From assembly GCA_013180625.2 (NCBI GenBank), contig SNVD02010297.1, positions 62,001 to 126,000 of the forward strand: 64,000 nt of DNA, given 5' to 3'. The stretch comes from Boswellia sacra (lineage: Eukaryota; Streptophyta; Magnoliopsida; Sapindales; Burseraceae). Below are positions 60,290 through 64,000 of this stretch, piece after piece. Each line of letters starts with the position of its first letter. Positions within the stretch are counted from its first letter, which is position 1. A program made the position numbers and the translations under genes. The notes below the pieces were generated by a model. It was not told where the DNA came from. It ran no database searches and saw only the letters and a program-made list of their open reading frames with translations.

Positions 60290-60828
60290 TGTCACGAGCT
60301 TAGAGGTTTGTGCAGCACGCTCGTACGGCACTTAGGCAACTTGATTCAAAAGTTGCTAAGTAAGCCTTGCTGCTAGTCTTCTCGCTCAAAGAGAAGAAAG
60401 GATCATTGAGCCGAAGAGCCTGTAGGCAAAGAAGAGAAGAGATGGAAGATGGAGACAAGTGTTGCTGAATGAGAAAGCTTTGTATTACACAAAAATGCTT
60501 GCTTACAAATTTGCTTGGATTTGTGTGGATTTGTGGATGATTTACAAATGAGCATTGGAGGGGTTTATATAATGAACTACCTCTCAAATGAATGGCTAAG
60601 ATCTAATACATCTAAGGGTCCTAATTCATTCTCATCTACTAAATTATCTAGATATGTACAAGAGAATATTATCTACTAAATTATCTAGATAAATACAAGA
60701 GATAATTCTAGAACTTATTTTGCTAGAGAATTCTAGAAGATGGGCTTGGGCTTGGGCTTTCTAGAAGCTGGGCCAAGCCTCTAGCATATTTGGGCCATTC
60801 TAACAGGTAAATTGGGCGGGTTGTAACA
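60290..60828 (-). repeat. 3' LTR of the second gypsy element
   Basis: On the minus strand it begins TGTTACAACCCGCCC and ends CTCGTGACA (TGTTAC...GTGACA), preceded by the purine tract TAGGTGGGGGAGAA (60829-60842). It contains a diverged 35-base direct repeat around CTACTAAATTATCTAGATA (60637 and 60672). An open frame at 60300-60587 lies wholly inside the LTR and is not a gene. Confidence 0.8.
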
Positions 60829-60842
60829 TTCTCCCCCACCTA
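60829..60842 (-). other. Polypurine tract of the second gypsy element
   Basis: The minus strand reads TAGGTGGGGGAGAA directly before the 3' LTR; the pol stop codon TAG overlaps its start at 60840-60842. Confidence 0.75.
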
Positions 60843-62395
60843 ATTTCGTGATGTCCTCGGCGCGCTCTTGTCTTTGTAGCGTTGGATATGCTTGACAAAT
60901 TGTCACAAGGTGTCTTTACGTTCCCAACTTGCCTCACTATCCGGAAGGTTTTTTCACTTTACCAAGTACTCAATGTATAGTGGAACTTCCTTCGAATCAC
61001 TCGATCCGCAAGGATGTACTCCACATCCTTGTCGAATGCGGTGACACCGGCTGTGGGTGCTCTCTTGGACTCGCTTCTACTTGGATCTTCCTTGTCCTCA
61101 TGATAGGGCTTGAGAAAACTCACATGGAAGACTGGATGGATCTTAAGGTGAGGTGGCAATTGGACTTTATAGGAGACTTCGCCCACTCACTTGACAATAG
61201 GGAAGGGATCTTCATATTTTCGTACCAACCCCTTGTGTACTTTGCGAAGTGACTTGAGTGGGTAGTAGCTTAATAAGAACCAAGTCCCCCTCTTGAAATG
61301 CGAGATGTCATCTCTTATTGTCTGCCAATTTCTTCATTTTTTTGGCGGTCTTATCTAAGCATGCTCGCATGATGTCGGCTTGTTCATGCCATTCCTTTGC
61401 GAGTTAGTATGCCACTGGACTCTTCCCTCCATAGGTTGAGGCTATGGCATATGAAGTCATAGGTTGTTGTCTCGTCACAATCTCAAAAGGACTCTTACTT
61501 GTTGCCTCACTCATTTGGAGATTGTGTGAGAATTGGGCAACGTCTAGCAACTTTGCCTAATCATGGTGGTGAGCGCTCACATAATACCTCAAGTATAGCT
61601 TAAGTAAGGCATTGATGCGCTCGGTTTGCCCATCGATTTTGGGATGGAAGCTTGTTGATAAGCTCAAGTTGGTCCCCAACATTTTAAAGAGTTCTCCCCA
61701 AAAACGTCCCATGAAGCGAGGGTCACGATCACTTACGATGTTTTGTAGGACTCCCCAAAGCTTCACTATGTGTTTGAGGAATGCTCGAGCGACTTCATCC
61801 GCGGTGCAATCCGTAGAGACGGGTATGACGGTGGCATATTTGCTAAACTGATCAACTACCACCATTATGCTTCTATACCCTTCGGATTTTGGCAAGGCCA
61901 TGATGAAGTCTATCGACATGCTTTGCCATGGCCTTTCTGCAATGGGTAGAGGTTCAAGTAACCCCACTTGACGTTGGTGCTCAACCTTGTCTTATTGACA
62001 CACAAGACAAGTCCTTATGTAGCCCTCCACGTCTTCCCCCATTTGAGGCCAATAGTAAGAATCTTGCATGAGTGCAAGGGTTTGTGCCATACCTGGGTGA
62101 CCAACCCATTTGGAATCATGACACTCCTTGATGATCTCCTTTCGTAAATTCCCATGTCTTGGCATGAAGAGAAGATTCTTGGTTGTGAGGAGTAGGCCTT
62201 CATCAAGCCAAAAGCGTTGTTTCTTCCTCTCACTTGCCAAGTTCAAGAGATTCTTGGCTAAGGGATCGTGCTCTAGGCCTTGTTTGATGCAGTCGATGAG
62301 AACACTTTATGGACGACTTGCACTCAAGGTGGCGAGTTCTGCCTTGTGACTTAGGGCATCAGCCACAACGTTTACTTTGCCCGCTTTGTACTGGA
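60840..62395 (-). pseudogene. Second gypsy pol: RNase H tail, integrase, chromodomain (broken)
   Basis: Reading on the minus strand from 62395: the last part of RNase H (KVNVVADALSHK), an H2C2 zinc finger (H...CLVCQ, to about 61995), and an integrase core with Asp in SIDFIMALP, Asp in SDRDPRF and Glu in GQTERIN (61557-61967). Then comes the GPF-like domain (QLPPHLKIHPVFHVSFLKPY, about 61150) and a chromodomain (VEYILADRVIRRK ... NLPDSEASWE) that ends at the stop 60840-60842. Stops include TGA after LVK (about 60948) and after DTL (about 60905), both at positions where Trp is usual. Chromodomains steer integration toward particular chromatin. Confidence 0.82.
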
Positions 62396-63225
62396 GCAAG
62401 TCTTGGAGTTGTTTCTTCAACTCCGCAAGTTCGAGTGGCACCATGCCATCAGGTGCCATGGCTGGAGGCTTGACACCAAGCTCTAACTTGATTTGGTGAT
62501 CTAATTCTCGTCGTGGCGGTAACTTCTTTGGAAGTTCTTAGGGCATGATGTCCTTGTATTCCTCAAGAACGGCTTTATCTTGCTTTGGCATTGGGTCCTC
62601 GGCAATGGCAACATCCTCACCATCGTTAGTTATCGAACGGTGGCAAAGAAACTTGGATCCTTCTTCGTCCTCCGTTTCAACTGTAGCGCGGATAGCATCT
62701 TGTTCTCAACCTTTGCTACATGTTCCGCCATAACCATGCATGATTGACTCCCGTCGATGATACTAAAGGAGTTAGAGGTTGGTATGGGGAAAGCATGGAC
62801 TTGGTCGAAGAATTCCATGCCTAGCACTACTTAAAAGTCATCCATGGGGACGATGGAGAAATCAAGCTTACCATTCCATGTGTCAATTTGCATCGAGGTT
62901 GTCTTAGACACTCCCAATATTACTTTGGCAGGTGAGTTTACCGCCTTAATGGTGGCTCCTCCATTGGTATATTTGAGGCCTAACCGTTTGGCCTCTTCCA
63001 TGGAGACAAAGTTGTATGTGGCTCCCGTATCAAGCATCGCACGCACATCCTTGTCGTTGATTATGGTGCTCACATACATTAGACCCTTTTGAACATGGGT
63101 GGGTCTTTCAAGTGCGCCAATGGTGCGGAGAGAACCCATCTCCGCTTGTGGCTCTTTATTTTGTACGCCCTCATGCTGAGCGGCTAGGGCATTGAGAGCC
63201 TTCCTCTTTGGGCAATCTCGCACCC
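62396..63225 (-). pseudogene. Second gypsy zinc knuckle, protease and start of reverse transcriptase
   Basis: The minus strand shows a knuckle remnant (CDGPHWVRDCPKRKA), the aspartic protease motif LDTGATYNFVS (about 63010), a linker, and the conserved lead-in to reverse transcriptase (GMVPLELAELKKQLQDLLQ). Right after LLQ (about 62395) the sequence jumps to the end of RNase H, so the catalytic reverse transcriptase is absent. Confidence 0.78.
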
Positions 63226-64000
63226 AATGAGGACCATCACAAATGAAGTAAGGACTTTTAGGTTTAGGGGCATCGGACTTACCTTTGTTTGGTGTGTCGC
63301 ACTTGTCTCACCTGGACGGTTTACGTGCACCATTTTCTTTTCGAGTATGATCTTTCTTGGTATTCCGCTCTCCCCCACCTTTACGTGGTTGATCTTCCTC
63401 TCCTTCGATTGGGATGAGTAGTCTACGAGGGATTCGGCCACGGCTATGGCGTCATCAAGATTTTGCAAACCGCGCCTTTCAAGTTCAACCCTTGCCCAAT
63501 CCTTTAACCCGTCGAGGAAGTAGAAGAGAGAATCTTTTTTGGACATACCTTCAATTTCGAGAATGATGGTGGCGAAATCTTCGACGTACTCGAATGGTGC
63601 AGCTTTGCTTCAATCGACGGAGGCGACCTCTTGGCTCTTTTTCGGCATTGATAGGAGAGAAGTGCTTTTGAAGCTCTCTCTTGAAGTCCTCCTATGTGCG
63701 GAGGAGAAGATGCCTCTACCTACGTCGCTATGCTTAAACGCCACCATAATTGGGCTGCATCTCGTAGGAATGTGGGTGCAATGCCGATTCTCGAAGCATC
63801 ATCATGGACACGTTTGGCTTCGAAGTATTGCTTCAAGCCAAATAGGAAGTTTTCAACTTTTGTGGCGTTGTGAGTGCTATTGTATGTGGCGGGAGTAGGC
63901 ACATGCATGGTGCTTAGACCGCTTTTGTAAGACGAGTTAGCACGATCACATTGATGTTTCTCCTATTCCGTGCGAGATTCCTCCACATCCGTACGAATTG
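63184..64000 (-). pseudogene. Second gypsy gag, broken and truncated by the window
   Basis: Retrotransposon gag motifs on the minus strand: KVENFLFGLKQYFEAK and RDAAQLWWR at 63720-63870, then a frame change, then KDSLFYFLDGLKDWARVELE and LDDAIAVAESL at 63400-63546, followed by a basic linker to the knuckle. The N-terminus lies near or beyond 64000. Confidence 0.75.

Larger units (their letters stand above)
60290..64000 (-). mobile_element. Second gypsy chromovirus (Galadriel-like), minus strand, incomplete in window
   Basis: Its 3' LTR lies at 60290-60828. Upstream on the minus strand come chromodomain, integrase, a remnant of RNase H, protease and gag, running off the end at 64000. A short LTR of 539 bases and a chromodomain at the end of integrase fit a chromovirus, perhaps Galadriel; the lineage is inference. 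The left target duplication should be CCCAA (60285-60289); the right one is outside the window. It sits inside the integrase gene of the Tat element. Confidence 0.8.

Noticed and set aside
60300..60587. 95-codon minus-strand frame
   Set aside because: Lies entirely within the 3' LTR of the second gypsy element.

Overview
The window is AT-rich nuclear DNA of a flowering plant, most likely a eudicot. It has intron-containing genes, plant retrotransposon lineages, MITEs and remnants of an endogenous caulimovirid. I cannot name the species from the sequence. Only one intact host gene is visible: a two-exon CONSTANS-like B-box/CCT transcription factor of the COL5 type at 41361-42532 (+). Almost every other coding-looking stretch is a decayed mobile element.

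Layout. 1-5119: AT-rich DNA with three MITE-like elements (497-663 with a perfect 8-bp target duplication; 2728-2935; 3479-3778). 5125-25318: a Ty1/copia element resembling Sirevirus (LTRs about 1.3 kb, 5-bp duplication TTGAT). Its extra ORF downstream of RNase H is interrupted by a complete Ty3/gypsy chromovirus of the Tekay/Del type (13371-23185, LTRs about 2.5 kb, 5-bp duplication GTCCA). 25377-26304: a long fold-back element. 26440-27890: scrambled fragments of an endogenous caulimovirid, including a movement-protein-like region and a tRNA-Met primer site. 28824-34030: a PIF/Harbinger element with both usual genes on the minus strand, both broken. 34683-36410: a CACTA-like end and a small MITE. 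36411-41360: intergenic DNA leading to the COL gene promoter.

44725-45802: an apparently perfect 538-bp tandem duplication, followed by a C-rich stretch (45803-45866) unlike anything nearby. This may be an assembly fault. 46839-53526: a CACTA-family element with degenerate terminal repeats and a 3-bp duplication TAA. It carries pieces of several host genes, all on the minus strand. Two neighbouring exons with their intron come from the replicative helicase subunit MCM4, and there is a probable serine carboxypeptidase S28 exon plus several exon-like blocks I cannot name. This Pack-CACTA element is the most interesting object here.

55500-60289: the 3' part of a Tat/Ogre-type gypsy element on the minus strand (integrase C-terminus, long 3' untranslated region with an antisense ORF, probable LTR with a minisatellite). 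It is cut by a second gypsy chromovirus on the minus strand (60290 to beyond 64000) that has lost nearly all of its reverse transcriptase and RNase H.

Functionally, the window is one regulatory gene in a TE-dominated neighbourhood. The elements do not form a pathway. Their order records nested insertions of different ages, the capture of host exons by a DNA transposon, and viral DNA integration. I found no tRNA, rRNA or CRISPR locus and no convincing new enzymatic or defence system.
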